Below the pieces are notes generated by a model, which saw nothing but the letters and a program-made list of their open reading frames with translations, had not been told where the DNA came from and ran no database searches. From contig NZ_WMEF01000001.1 in NCBI RefSeq assembly GCF_009724685.1, positions 682,001 to 746,000 on the forward strand: a DNA stretch of 64,000 nt, read 5' to 3'. Made by a program: the position numbers and the translations under genes. Below are positions 15,772 to 23,858 of the stretch, one piece after another (within the stretch, counting starts at the first letter, position 1; each line of letters begins with the position of its first letter). Source of the stretch: Lysinibacillus cavernae. Its GTDB lineage: Bacteria > Bacillota > Bacilli > Bacillales_A > Planococcaceae.

Positions 15772-16167
15772 ATGGAAAAATTCGTGTTTCTGATTTTATT
15801 TTGCCTATCTTTACTTACTGCTTGTTCGAATGAAAAATCGCGATCATTAGAAGAACTTTATATAGATGCAAAAATTGAAAATGTAGATAAAGTTATTATT
15901 CAAGATGGCTCAACTGGTTATTCTAAAACGATAACGAAGCAAGAACAAATTGATGAATTTCTACATCTGATTAATGATATAGAATTTACTCCACAAGAAA
16001 ATCAAGAAGAACGGTCAGGCTGGCGATATGGTATTGCTCTTTTTGATGGCGAAAAAGCATTTAAATTTACTCTAATTAAAATTGATAACGTTTATTATGA
16101 TGCAAACCCCGATATTCATCCAATCGTAGAGAACTATTATAAACAGTTAGATATTGTAGAAGAATAA
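15772..16167 (+). CDS. small lipoprotein, function unknown
   Basis: A 131-aa protein with a lipoprotein signal peptide (MEKFVFLILFCLSLLTAC, lipobox LTAC), so it is anchored outside the membrane. The mature part has a short charged stretch and a beta-rich domain (YGIALFDGEKAFKFTLIKID). GAGGTGG precedes the ATG. Similar short lipoproteins with an immunity-like or inhibitor-like beta fold are common in Bacillaceae. No family assigned. Confidence 0.75.
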   Translation: MEKFVFLILFCLSLLTACSNEKSRSLEELYIDAKIENVDKVIIQDGSTGYSKTITKQEQIDEFLHLINDIEFTPQENQEERSGWRYGIALFDGEKAFKFTLIKIDNVYYDANPDIHPIVENYYKQLDIVEE

Positions 16168-16462
16168 TAGATTCAACTGACCTCATACATATGAAGCCAT
16201 TTTGTAAATTTCAACGTTTATCGTGAAGAAATCCTCTGTATTTGCTTTACAGAATAAAATTTCTTTTAGTTTCCTCGTTAATTTAGAAAAATGAAAGACG
16301 TATTTAACAATGTATAGTTCCAAAAAAAGAGAAAATAATTTATCGTTTTTCGATAAAAAAATATTGAAATAAGATAATTAATCGTTTATTCTTCATACAA
16401 GAAGATGAAAAATAATTTTGATTAAGCTAATTCCCTTACATTGGCATTATAGAGGTGGATGA
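16168..16462 (+). promoter_or_regulatory. promoter region of the DUF817 gene
   Basis: TTGAAA (16364-16369), a 17-nt spacer and TATTCT (16387-16392) make a plausible sigma-A promoter. Six bases upstream of it lies a hairpin-type inverted repeat, TTTATCG / CGATAAA (16339-16345 with 16351-16357). The rest of the gap (16168-16330) shows nothing clear. Confidence 0.45.
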
Positions 16463-17236
16463 ATGTTGAAGAATGTTTTTAAAGACTTAGGTACCTTTAC
16501 GTATCATCAATCATTATCTTGTATTTTTCCTGTTGTAATATTTGTTACGCTGGCTTTTTCTAAAGCCATGCAAATACCTGGTATAGCTAGATACGACTTT
16601 ATTCTAATTGTCTGTCTTGTGACGCAATATTTGATGTATAAATTTGGTTTAGAATCAAAAGATGAAATAAAAGTCATCTGTTTGTTTCATATTATTGGGC
16701 TTGTGCTAGAACTGTATAAAGTGAATTTTAATTCTTGGTCCTATCCAGAAGAAGCGTGGACAAAAATAGGGGGTGTACCGTTATATAGTGGTTTTATGTA
16801 TGCGAGTGTGGCAAGTTACATTTGCCAAGCATGGCGTAGGTTTGATTTAAAGATTATTGATTGGCCAAAAAGTTATGTTGTCATACCATTGGGAGCCATG
16901 ATCTATTTAAATTTTTTCACACATCATTTTATTTACGATTTTAGATGGCTGCTAATGGCTTTACTTTTTTTTGTGTTTTACCGTACAGTTGTCAAATTTA
17001 CAGTACGAAATAAAATCTATAAAATGTCCATCGTTGTATCATTCTTCTTGATTGGCTTTTTCATCTGGATTGCTGAAAATATTGCTACTTTCTTTGGTGC
17101 ATGGTCGTATCCTAATCAAGAGGTTTCGTGGAATATCGTTCATTTTGGTAAAATTAGCTCGTGGTTTTTACTCGTGGTCATTAGCATCATGATTGTTGCA
17201 CAGCTTAAATTATTTTATCGAGATTCGGGTAAATAA
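16463..17236 (+). CDS. DUF817 family integral membrane protein (YoaT-like)
   Basis: A 257-aa protein with about eight hydrophobic segments. It shows the family blocks FNSWSYPEEAWTKIGGVPLY (residues 90-109), YICQAWRRFDL and a second ENIATFFGAWSYPNQ near residue 205. Members occur widely in bacteria and have no established function; the repeated WSYP motif in two loops suggests an internal duplication or a shared binding site. GAGGTGG lies just before the start, and an ATG two codons earlier is not in frame. It stands alone. Confidence 0.85.
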   Translation: MLKNVFKDLGTFTYHQSLSCIFPVVIFVTLAFSKAMQIPGIARYDFILIVCLVTQYLMYKFGLESKDEIKVICLFHIIGLVLELYKVNFNSWSYPEEAWTKIGGVPLYSGFMYASVASYICQAWRRFDLKIIDWPKSYVVIPLGAMIYLNFFTHHFIYDFRWLLMALLFFVFYRTVVKFTVRNKIYKMSIVVSFFLIGFFIWIAENIATFFGAWSYPNQEVSWNIVHFGKISSWFLLVVISIMIVAQLKLFYRDSGK

Positions 17237-17355
17237 AGTGTAAAACTCGATTTATATTTTGAAGTTGTACCCATTCCTTTTTATAAAACTGTCCCTTTTT
17301 TAGAGGACAGACCTACTGTAGACTCCTCTATAGAAGATGATAGGGGGATATAAGG

Positions 17356-17943
17356 ATGGAAACAGATATTCGAATGCAGAAAAGGGCTTGCACAGATGAA
17401 AATAAAATTAAACGATTTTTACAAGACGCACAAACGGCTTTCCTCGGTTTAGTGGATCAAAACATACCATATGTTATTCCATTGAATTATGTAGTGAAAG
17501 ATGGAGATTTTTACTTCCATGGGGCAAACGAAGGGAGAAAAATCAACGTCATGATGACCAATCCAAATGCATGTATAACCGTATGTGAAAATTATGGGAC
17601 AATGGTAGATCCCGTTCCTGCTAAAACGGATACAGCTTATTTAAGTGTGATCGCGAATGGTATAGTAGAAGTTGTCACAGATTTAAATGAAGCGACTGCT
17701 GCCATGCAGGCAATGCTTGATAAATATGTCCCAGACTATTATAATACCACTTTATCGAAAGGACATATTGAGAAATATCAATCAACTTTAGGTAGTAAAA
17801 CACTTGTATTTAAAATAAAACCAATCAATCTAACCGCAAAGGAACATAAATTAAATGAACAAATGCAATATTATCCTGGCAGAGTAGTTACACAGGATAT
17901 GAACAGAAAATCCTCTCCTATTGCAATCAATCTTACAAATTAA
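17356..17943 (+). CDS. pyridoxamine 5'-phosphate oxidase-family flavin-binding protein
   Basis: A 195-aa cytoplasmic split-barrel protein related to NimA and PPOX proteins. The first half has the family pattern FLGLVDQNIPYVIPLNYVVKD (read in parts), FYFHGANEGRKINVMMTNPNACITV and a C-terminal half rich in beta strands with YQSTLGSKTLVFKI. Members bind FMN or F420 and reduce small molecules, or act as antibiotic or haem-related reductases; the substrate is unknown. A GGGGGATATAAGG ribosome region precedes the ATG. Confidence 0.87.
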   Translation: METDIRMQKRACTDENKIKRFLQDAQTAFLGLVDQNIPYVIPLNYVVKDGDFYFHGANEGRKINVMMTNPNACITVCENYGTMVDPVPAKTDTAYLSVIANGIVEVVTDLNEATAAMQAMLDKYVPDYYNTTLSKGHIEKYQSTLGSKTLVFKIKPINLTAKEHKLNEQMQYYPGRVVTQDMNRKSSPIAINLTN

Positions 17944-17957
17944 TATTTAAAACTTTA

Positions 17958-17990
17958 AGGCTTGGGATTAAACCTGAGCCTATTTTTTAC
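17958..17990 (+). terminator. terminator of the flavin-binding protein gene
   Basis: AGGCT (17958-17962) with AGCCT (17977-17981) plus inner GG/CC pairs form a short stem that is followed by TATTTTTTA. Confidence 0.55.
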
Positions 17991-18089
17991 TAACTCTTTA
18001 AGTGTAACGTATCCTTATTAATAGATATAGCCATAAGTAAGTGCTATAATGCCTGTGAAAAATCTTGAGGGTTGGAGGGGGCCATTTAG

Positions 18090-18776
18090 TTGAATATTTT
18101 AGTTGTTGACGATGAAAAAGAAATAGCGGATTTAATTGAGCTTTATTTAAGAAATGAAAATTATCATGTGTTTAAGTATTATACCGCTCAAGAGGCTCTG
18201 GCGTGTATTAAGCGTGAAAAATTGGATTTAGCTGTCCTGGATATTATGATGCCAGACATTGATGGCTTTACAATTTTACAGAAAATCCGAGAAACATTAA
18301 ATTTTCCGGTGATTATGCTTACGGCTAAGGAAGAAGAGATTGATAAAATAAATGGATTTTCTCTAGGAGCGGACGATTATATAACAAAGCCTTTTCGCCC
18401 ATTAGAATTGGTTGCTCGTGTAAAGGCACAACTACGGAGGTTTACATTATACAACCAGGGCACAAAGCAAAATGAAGATATGATTGATTTTGCTGGTTTG
18501 ATTATCAATAAGGACACACGACAAGTCTTTTTAAATGAAAGACAATTATCTCTTACTCCTACTGAATTTTCTATTCTATGGTATTTAAGTTCAAATCGAG
18601 GGAAGGTCATTAGCTCAGAGGAATTATTCCAAGAAATCTGGGGGGAAAAGTATTACAACAGCAATAACACCGTAATGGTTCACATTAGACATTTGCGAGA
18701 AAAAATGAAAGATTCTGTGGAGAACCCAAAGTTTATTAAAACAGTCTGGGGAGTGGGGTATACCATTGAAAAATGA
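18090..18776 (+). CDS. OmpR-family response regulator (VanR-like)
   Basis: A 228-aa transcription factor. Residues 1-115 are the receiver with acidic pocket D7-D8, phospho-acceptor D51 (LAVLDIMMPD) and K in DYITKPF. Residues 130-226 are the winged-helix output domain with LTPTEFSILWYL and NTVMVHIRHLREKM. The start is TTG with a GGAGGGG ribosome site at 9-nt spacing. The histidine-kinase gene overlaps its 3' end, so they are co-translated. The sequence is closest in style to VanR-type regulators. Its direct targets are unknown; the carboxypeptidase gene just downstream is a likely one. Confidence 0.92.
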   Translation: MNILVVDDEKEIADLIELYLRNENYHVFKYYTAQEALACIKREKLDLAVLDIMMPDIDGFTILQKIRETLNFPVIMLTAKEEEIDKINGFSLGADDYITKPFRPLELVARVKAQLRRFTLYNQGTKQNEDMIDFAGLIINKDTRQVFLNERQLSLTPTEFSILWYLSSNRGKVISSEELFQEIWGEKYYNSNNTVMVHIRHLREKMKDSVENPKFIKTVWGVGYTIEK

Positions 18777-19893
18777 GTTTGGCAGACTGAAGAGGAAGAT
18801 GGTTTTACAAATAGTTGTTATTCTTGTTATTGCAATCATAATAGGTCTAATCATCAATTTTGCATTCATCGATGGTGTTTTACAAGCTCCTTTTGCAGAT
18901 GCCTTTATTGCCTTTTGCGAAAATGTATTGCAGCTAGATTATTACGCAGCACGAAATGCTTATAATGTATTATTCCAACAGAATAAACCTCTTTGGCTAA
19001 CTGTAGGATTCATTCTTTTATTACTTATCATTTTTTATATTGCCCTATCCCGTTTTACGCGCTATTTTAATCATATTAGTACCAGTATCACGATGCTTTC
19101 AGATGAGTCAGATAAGGAAATTCAACTTCCTGCTGAGCTTGATTTTTTGGAAAAGAAATTAAACGATGTGAAAAATAAATTAGAAAAACGCGCGAGGAAT
19201 GCTCAAGAAGCAGAACAACGAAAGAATGATTTAGTTGTCTATTTAGCCCATGATATTAAAACACCATTAACATCAATTATCGGCTACTTAAGCCTTTTAG
19301 ATGAGGCAAAGGACATGCCTGCGGAGCAGAAAGAAAAATATGTAGCGATTACACTAGAAAAATCAAATAGGCTTGAACAATTGATTAATGAGTTTTTTGA
19401 AATAACAAGATTTAATTTACAATCAATTGTATTAGAGAAAGATCTTATCCCACTTAATTATATGTTAATGCAAGTTGCTGATGAGTTTTATCCATTGTTA
19501 GCTCCAAAAGGTCAAAAAGCAAGCATCAAAATGGATGAGGAAATCAATATATATGCAGATGGCAATAAATTAGCAAGGGTCTTTAATAATATTATAAAAA
19601 ATGCAATTAGTTATAGTGAGCCAAATAGTACAATTGAAATTAGTGCTAAAAGCGAAAATAATCAGACTATTATTTCATTTACAAATACAGGAAAGACCAT
19701 ACCTCCAGAAAAACTAAATAGGATATTTGAAAAATTTTATCGTTTAGATAGTGCAAGGTCATCACAAACGGGTGGTGCGGGACTAGGTTTAGCCATTTCA
19801 AATGAAATCGTACAAGCCCATGGTGGGACCATTACAGCTACTTCAAGTCATGAAAAAACAGTCTTCACGGTCATGATTCCTACCAATTCTTAA
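18766..19893 (+). CDS. sensor histidine kinase (VanS-like)
   Basis: A 375-aa membrane sensor kinase. Two membrane helices (about 12-34 and 77-95) bracket a short extracellular loop of about 42 residues, too small for a classic ligand domain, so sensing is probably at the membrane surface. A HAMP-like linker and coiled coil follow. The phospho-acceptor is H162 in YLAHDIKTPLTSIIGYLSLL (a VanS-type H box), then the N box NNIIKNAISYS, F box FEKFYR and G box GGAGLGLAIS. It begins at TTG inside the end of the regulator gene. No vanHAX genes are present, so this is a cell-envelope stress system and not proof of vancomycin resistance. Confidence 0.92.
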   Translation: MKNEFGRLKRKMVLQIVVILVIAIIIGLIINFAFIDGVLQAPFADAFIAFCENVLQLDYYAARNAYNVLFQQNKPLWLTVGFILLLLIIFYIALSRFTRYFNHISTSITMLSDESDKEIQLPAELDFLEKKLNDVKNKLEKRARNAQEAEQRKNDLVVYLAHDIKTPLTSIIGYLSLLDEAKDMPAEQKEKYVAITLEKSNRLEQLINEFFEITRFNLQSIVLEKDLIPLNYMLMQVADEFYPLLAPKGQKASIKMDEEINIYADGNKLARVFNNIIKNAISYSEPNSTIEISAKSENNQTIISFTNTGKTIPPEKLNRIFEKFYRLDSARSSQTGGAGLGLAISNEIVQAHGGTITATSSHEKTVFTVMIPTNS

Positions 19894-19981
19894 GAAACCT
19901 TAAGAATTCACTAATAGTTAATTAAAAAAACGCTCCTTTTTTTATGTTTGAATAAAAGCATAAAGAGAAGGAGTTGTTTTT

Positions 19982-20899
19982 ATGTTCACTAGAAAAGGTA
20001 TTTTTAGTATATTGTTCATTTTCACCATGTTAGTTGTTTATTTTATTTTTAACGAAACACCCGTATCATTACGTCAGGAGATTGTGGATTCACCAAAAGT
20101 AGTACCAACAATGAGCAATAATATGCTTGATATCGAATTACACAGTACTAATGCGATTTTAGTGAATTTGAATGAAAATAAAGTTCTATTAGATAAAAAT
20201 AGTGAGGATATGATTTATCCTGCATCTTTGACAAAAATGATGACTGTTTTAGTTGCAATTGAACAGATTACAGATTTACAAGATGAAATCGTTTTACCCA
20301 AATATATATTTAATGATTTATATGAAAAAAACGCTTCAGTGGCTGGTTTTCTTCCTAATGAGAAGCTGACGTTAGAGGATTTATTGTATGGTTCCATGTT
20401 ACCATCGGGTGCAGAGGCATCAATCGGCTTAGCTGAATATGTTGCTGGTTCAGAAAGAGGATTTGTAAAACTTATGAATGAGAAGGCCAAGCAACTAGGG
20501 ATGGAAAATACACATTTTATGAATACAACTGGACTGCATCATCCAGAGCATTATACGACTGTAAAGGATATTTCTTTACTTTTACAATATGCATTAACAA
20601 ATAATGAGTTTCGGAATGTTTATACAGCAGAAAAATATTCTATTAAGCCAACAAACCTTCATCCAGAAGGCATTACTTTTACAAGTCGCATGTTTCAACA
20701 TATGACTTCAAGTGCATTGCCAGGAGGAGAAATTTTAGGTGGGAAAACGGGCTATACAGAAGATGCTGGTTTATGTTTAGCAAGTTTGGCTACAGTAAAT
20801 GGACAAGAATATGTGTTAGTGACAGTAGGAGCTGAGGGAAGTTCCCGCACTGAGCAATTTAATATAACGGATGCTTTTTTAGTGTATAGTCAATTATAA
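19982..20899 (+). CDS. D-alanyl-D-alanine carboxypeptidase, peptidase family S11 (low-mass PBP)
   Basis: Removes the terminal D-Ala from peptidoglycan pentapeptides outside the membrane. The 305-aa protein has an N-terminal signal anchor (residues 6-23), the active-site S82-L-T-K85 (PASLTKMM), S142-G-A144 in the place of the usual SxN motif, and K255-T-G257. The C-terminal beta domain of DacA-type enzymes is missing, so this is a catalytic-core form. The SGA motif lacks the common Asn, seen in some S11 members, so activity should be tested. It lies 88 bp after the VanS-like kinase, on the same strand. Removing D-Ala-D-Ala ends would reduce glycopeptide targets, which fits with control by the adjacent sensor pair. 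Confidence 0.9.
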   Translation: MFTRKGIFSILFIFTMLVVYFIFNETPVSLRQEIVDSPKVVPTMSNNMLDIELHSTNAILVNLNENKVLLDKNSEDMIYPASLTKMMTVLVAIEQITDLQDEIVLPKYIFNDLYEKNASVAGFLPNEKLTLEDLLYGSMLPSGAEASIGLAEYVAGSERGFVKLMNEKAKQLGMENTHFMNTTGLHHPEHYTTVKDISLLLQYALTNNEFRNVYTAEKYSIKPTNLHPEGITFTSRMFQHMTSSALPGGEILGGKTGYTEDAGLCLASLATVNGQEYVLVTVGAEGSSRTEQFNITDAFLVYSQL

Positions 20900-20931
20900 A
20901 GCTATTTATATTACTTTAAAGGAGCTGTTTT

Positions 20932-21765
20932 ATGGTGATTTATAAATTGGACAGACAAGACTACTATAAAGTTAAAAATTTGCTAGATCCTGCTCAGAAG
21001 AATACTTTAACTATAAATGCCATTATAAACGGGGTAAATAGAGGATCAATTTATGTAGATAACCCAGAGGAGCCAACAACAGCACTAATAGATGAAACAG
21101 GTATTATTAGTTTCTTTATAGGAGATGTGACAAATCAAGCATTTCTCGATGCTTTACCTGATTTTATTGATAATCAATTAAAAATGGATACGTACGAATC
21201 CTGTGGAGGTACTTACTTTATTGCAGTTGTACAAAATAATCAATGGGGACAAGCAATAGAAAAGGCGATTGCTCATAAAGAATATGAAACAGATAATGAA
21301 CTGTACTATCATTTTGATCCTGAAATGTTTCATTCTTTGAAAAAACAATACATTACTTTACCAGATAACTTAACGTTGAAGAGAATAAATAATGAGGTAA
21401 TCCGAAACGATTCAGATGGAATTCTTAAAGGTGTATTGGAGGAGGTATGGTATTCGCTGGAGGACTTTCATCAAGATGGGTTTGGCTATTGCATCACAAA
21501 GGGTCATACCATACTAAGTGCATGCTTTTCTTGCTGTGTGTATGAAGATCAACATGAAATTAGTGTAGAAACATTTGATGATACGTACTTGAATAAAGGA
21601 TTAGCGACTCTAGTATGTGGTGCTTATTTAGAGCATTGTTTAAAAAATGATTTAGTGCCACACTGGTCAACAATGGACACAAATCATGGCTCTAAGCGTT
21701 TAGCGAATAAATTAGGGTTTGTATGTGAGTCAAAATTAACAACATATGAGTTTGAATGGAAATAG
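20932..21765 (+). CDS. GNAT-family N-acetyltransferase (PF12746-like)
   Basis: A 277-aa cytoplasmic protein. The N-terminal half (VIYKLDRQDYYKVKNLL) is the poorly conserved part of this acetyltransferase group, while residues 180-275 form the GNAT core with EISVETFDDTYLNKGLATLV (acetyl-CoA loop in the variant form NKGLAT) and DTNHGSKRLANKLGF at the end. The acceptor is unknown. AAAGGAGC lies before the ATG; the carboxypeptidase gene ends 32 bp upstream, so the two may be co-transcribed. Confidence 0.85.
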   Translation: MVIYKLDRQDYYKVKNLLDPAQKNTLTINAIINGVNRGSIYVDNPEEPTTALIDETGIISFFIGDVTNQAFLDALPDFIDNQLKMDTYESCGGTYFIAVVQNNQWGQAIEKAIAHKEYETDNELYYHFDPEMFHSLKKQYITLPDNLTLKRINNEVIRNDSDGILKGVLEEVWYSLEDFHQDGFGYCITKGHTILSACFSCCVYEDQHEISVETFDDTYLNKGLATLVCGAYLEHCLKNDLVPHWSTMDTNHGSKRLANKLGFVCESKLTTYEFEWK

Positions 21766-21937
21766 AGAACAATACGTGATTTCAAGGAAATCATTGTGGT
21801 TAAAAGTATAAATACATTGTGATAGATAAATTGAATTAATAGAAAATTCATTAATATCTAGTTGTTTTATTTTCCAACCTTGTAAAAATGCTTTATAGTA
21901 TATGTATTCAACAATTTGGGTCTTTGAGGAGGATACT

Positions 21938-22333
21938 ATGGGGAGATTAGTTCATTTTGAAATTCATGTAAATGATATGGAGCGAGCAAAGGGCTTCTAT
22001 GGAAAAGTATTTGGGTGGTCATTTGAAGATTGGAGTGACTATGCAGGAATGCCTTACTTTGGAGCAGTAACAGGTGGTGAGGATGAACTTGGCATCAATG
22101 GTGCTTTAATGCAACGTCAAGGACCTCCGCCAGAAGCAAACCAAGCGTTGAACGGGTTTGCCTGTACAATGGGTGTTGAAAGCTACGAAGGAACAGAAGC
22201 CAAAATCATTGAAAATGGTGGCAAGGTTGCAATACCGAAATATGCTCTACCTGGAATGGCATGGCAAGGATATTATGTCGATACCGAAGGCAATGTATTT
22301 GGTATTCACCAACCTGATAAAAATGCGAAATAA
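21938..22333 (+). CDS. VOC superfamily (glyoxalase/bleomycin-resistance) protein
   Basis: A 131-aa protein with two beta-alpha-beta-beta-beta modules of the vicinal-oxygen-chelate fold: GRLVHFEIHVNDMERAKGFY (residues 2-21) and GWSFEDW, then CTMGVESYEGTEAKIIENGG and GYYVDTEGNVFGIHQPD. Putative metal ligands are H6 or H8 near the start and E in the C-terminal strand. The start at 21938 is fixed by GAGGAGGA at 4-10 nt spacing; the in-frame ATG at 21902 has no ribosome site. Function unknown; such proteins include small-molecule lyases and antibiotic binders. Confidence 0.87.
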   Translation: MGRLVHFEIHVNDMERAKGFYGKVFGWSFEDWSDYAGMPYFGAVTGGEDELGINGALMQRQGPPPEANQALNGFACTMGVESYEGTEAKIIENGGKVAIPKYALPGMAWQGYYVDTEGNVFGIHQPDKNAK

Positions 22334-22421
22334 CAAATGTTAATTTTTTCACAATCGCTCAAAGGTGGGAAGCCCCCACGAAAAAAAATAGCACTTTTAG
22401 TAACGATCTACTATATGGCAA

Positions 22422-22460
22422 GGCCTATGTTCGTATTTTCTCGGACATAGGTCTTTTTTT
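22422..22460 (+). terminator. terminator downstream of the VOC gene
   Basis: CCTATGTTCG (22424-22433) pairs with CGGACATAGG (22442-22451), including one G-T pair, followed by TCTTTTTTT. Confidence 0.85.
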
Positions 22461-22591
22461 GCTTCAGTAGTATCCTTATTTAGATATAAAAGGTTTTATT
22501 TGTAAAAAATATACTGTTTTATTTGGGCGAATTTGGTATGGTTGAGTTATGGAATTTTTTTATTATACATAATGATCGAGGAGTAATCGTC

Positions 22592-23722
22592 ATGAAAAAA
22601 AGAAAGCGAATGTTATTGTTAATAGCGCCAATTTTGTTTATAGCATCTTGTAGTGGAGAGGATGAGGGTGTTGCTAATAACGAAAAAATGTATAGTTCAT
22701 CTATTCAAAAAAAGGAAGTTTATGAATTTCAACAACCTGCTAAGTCTAATATTACTAGAGGCTTAATAATAAAAAATATAAACAATGCCTTAAATATAAG
22801 TGAAATAGAAATAGGACTCATGGACTTATCAGCAAATCATTTTTCAACAGATAAGTTTTTTATGCAGGAAGGTCAATATTTGAATGATAAAATGATTAGT
22901 CAATGGTTGGGCAGAAAATCAGAAGAAGGAATTGGTTTAAACCCAGCCATTAAAAATAGGACTGGCGATGTTTTAGAGGATGAAAAAAAATATCCTTTGA
23001 TCCTCTCTCATGTATTAGAACATAATTTTATTAATAAAGAAAATGACAAATTAGAGGGCATGTCGATTGCGATCTCGTTAAATGAATTTTATGACATACG
23101 AGTAACCGATGCCGAAGGTTTAATTTACACTGGCCAAGTAAAAGTAGATCAAAACGATGATGATATCAATGATGTAAAAGAATACGGTGAAAAAGTAGCT
23201 GAAAAGATTGTTAAGGATATGAGAAACAATAAAAAGTTACCGAAAGTTCCTATTTATTTAACTTTATATCAAGAATCAAATATAAACGATATTCTTCCAG
23301 GCGTTTTTTTAGTAGAAACATTTATTCCTAAAGAGGAAGATACCATATCAAAATGGTCTGAGATTGATAAGAAGCATTATACGTTCCCATCAGATGCATT
23401 ATTTAGTTTAGACCAAAACGTATATAATAAATTATTAATTTTTAAAGAGGATATTCAAGAAGGGTTTAAACAATTAAACCCTAAAATAAATGGTAAGCTT
23501 CAATATGAAAATGGCAAACTAACGGATATTAAAATAGAAGTAAACGTTCCTCTTATTAATGATACGGAATTGGTTGGTCTGTTACAGTTGATTAGTACTA
23601 AATTAAATACGATTTTATTTGATTATATTCCCATTACAGTTAGGGTAATCGATCAGAAACAGGATGTGGGAATTGTCCTTTGGGACCCAGCAGAAAAACA
23701 AATTTTTGCAGCGCCGATTTAA
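22592..23722 (+). CDS. CamS-family lipoprotein (sex-pheromone precursor type)
   Basis: A 376-aa surface lipoprotein. The ATG at 22592 follows GAGGAG, and the in-frame upstream codons from 22523 are not needed. The signal peptide is MKKRKRMLLLIAPILFIAS with Cys next (lipobox IASC). The mature part has CamS blocks: SNITRGLIIKNINNALNISE, MDLSANHFSTDKFFMQEGQY and GLNPAI near residue 115. CamS of enterococci and staphylococci yields the heptapeptide cAM373 (AIFILAS) from its signal peptide; here the seven residues before the Cys are PILFIAS. The protein's own role is unknown. Usually a CamS gene sits near pcrA-ligA; this one does not, so it may be a second copy. Confidence 0.87.
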   Translation: MKKRKRMLLLIAPILFIASCSGEDEGVANNEKMYSSSIQKKEVYEFQQPAKSNITRGLIIKNINNALNISEIEIGLMDLSANHFSTDKFFMQEGQYLNDKMISQWLGRKSEEGIGLNPAIKNRTGDVLEDEKKYPLILSHVLEHNFINKENDKLEGMSIAISLNEFYDIRVTDAEGLIYTGQVKVDQNDDDINDVKEYGEKVAEKIVKDMRNNKKLPKVPIYLTLYQESNINDILPGVFLVETFIPKEEDTISKWSEIDKKHYTFPSDALFSLDQNVYNKLLIFKEDIQEGFKQLNPKINGKLQYENGKLTDIKIEVNVPLINDTELVGLLQLISTKLNTILFDYIPITVRVIDQKQDVGIVLWDPAEKQIFAAPI

Positions 23723-23787
23723 CCTATCAACAAAGAAAAAATGGTCGTAATATAAAACTGTTTGAATTGGTAGTTTTAAGTAATTGA

Positions 23788-23816
23788 TTGCAATCTTTGA
23801 AAGGAATGTTTATTAT
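23788..23816 (+). promoter_or_regulatory. sigma-A promoter of the flavin monooxygenase gene
   Basis: TTGCAA (23788-23793), a 17-nt spacer and TATTAT (23811-23816). The arrangement is the same as in the siderophore-importer promoter: TATTAT -10 and a Fur box directly downstream. Confidence 0.75.
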
Positions 23817-23835
23817 GAAAATGATAATCATTTTC
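23817..23835 (+). promoter_or_regulatory. Fur box of the flavin monooxygenase gene
   Basis: GAAAATGATAATCATTTTC is a perfect palindrome apart from its centre and matches the 19-mer Fur consensus at 17 of 19 positions. It starts immediately after the -10 and so overlaps the transcription start. Confidence 0.9.
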
Positions 23836-23858
23836 ATTTAAAGTGAGGAGAGAGTCAA

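Noticed and set aside
18090..20899. Vancomycin resistance operon
   Set aside because: VanR/VanS-like genes are present but vanH, vanA/B ligase, vanX and an M15 vanY are absent; the peptidase belongs to S11.
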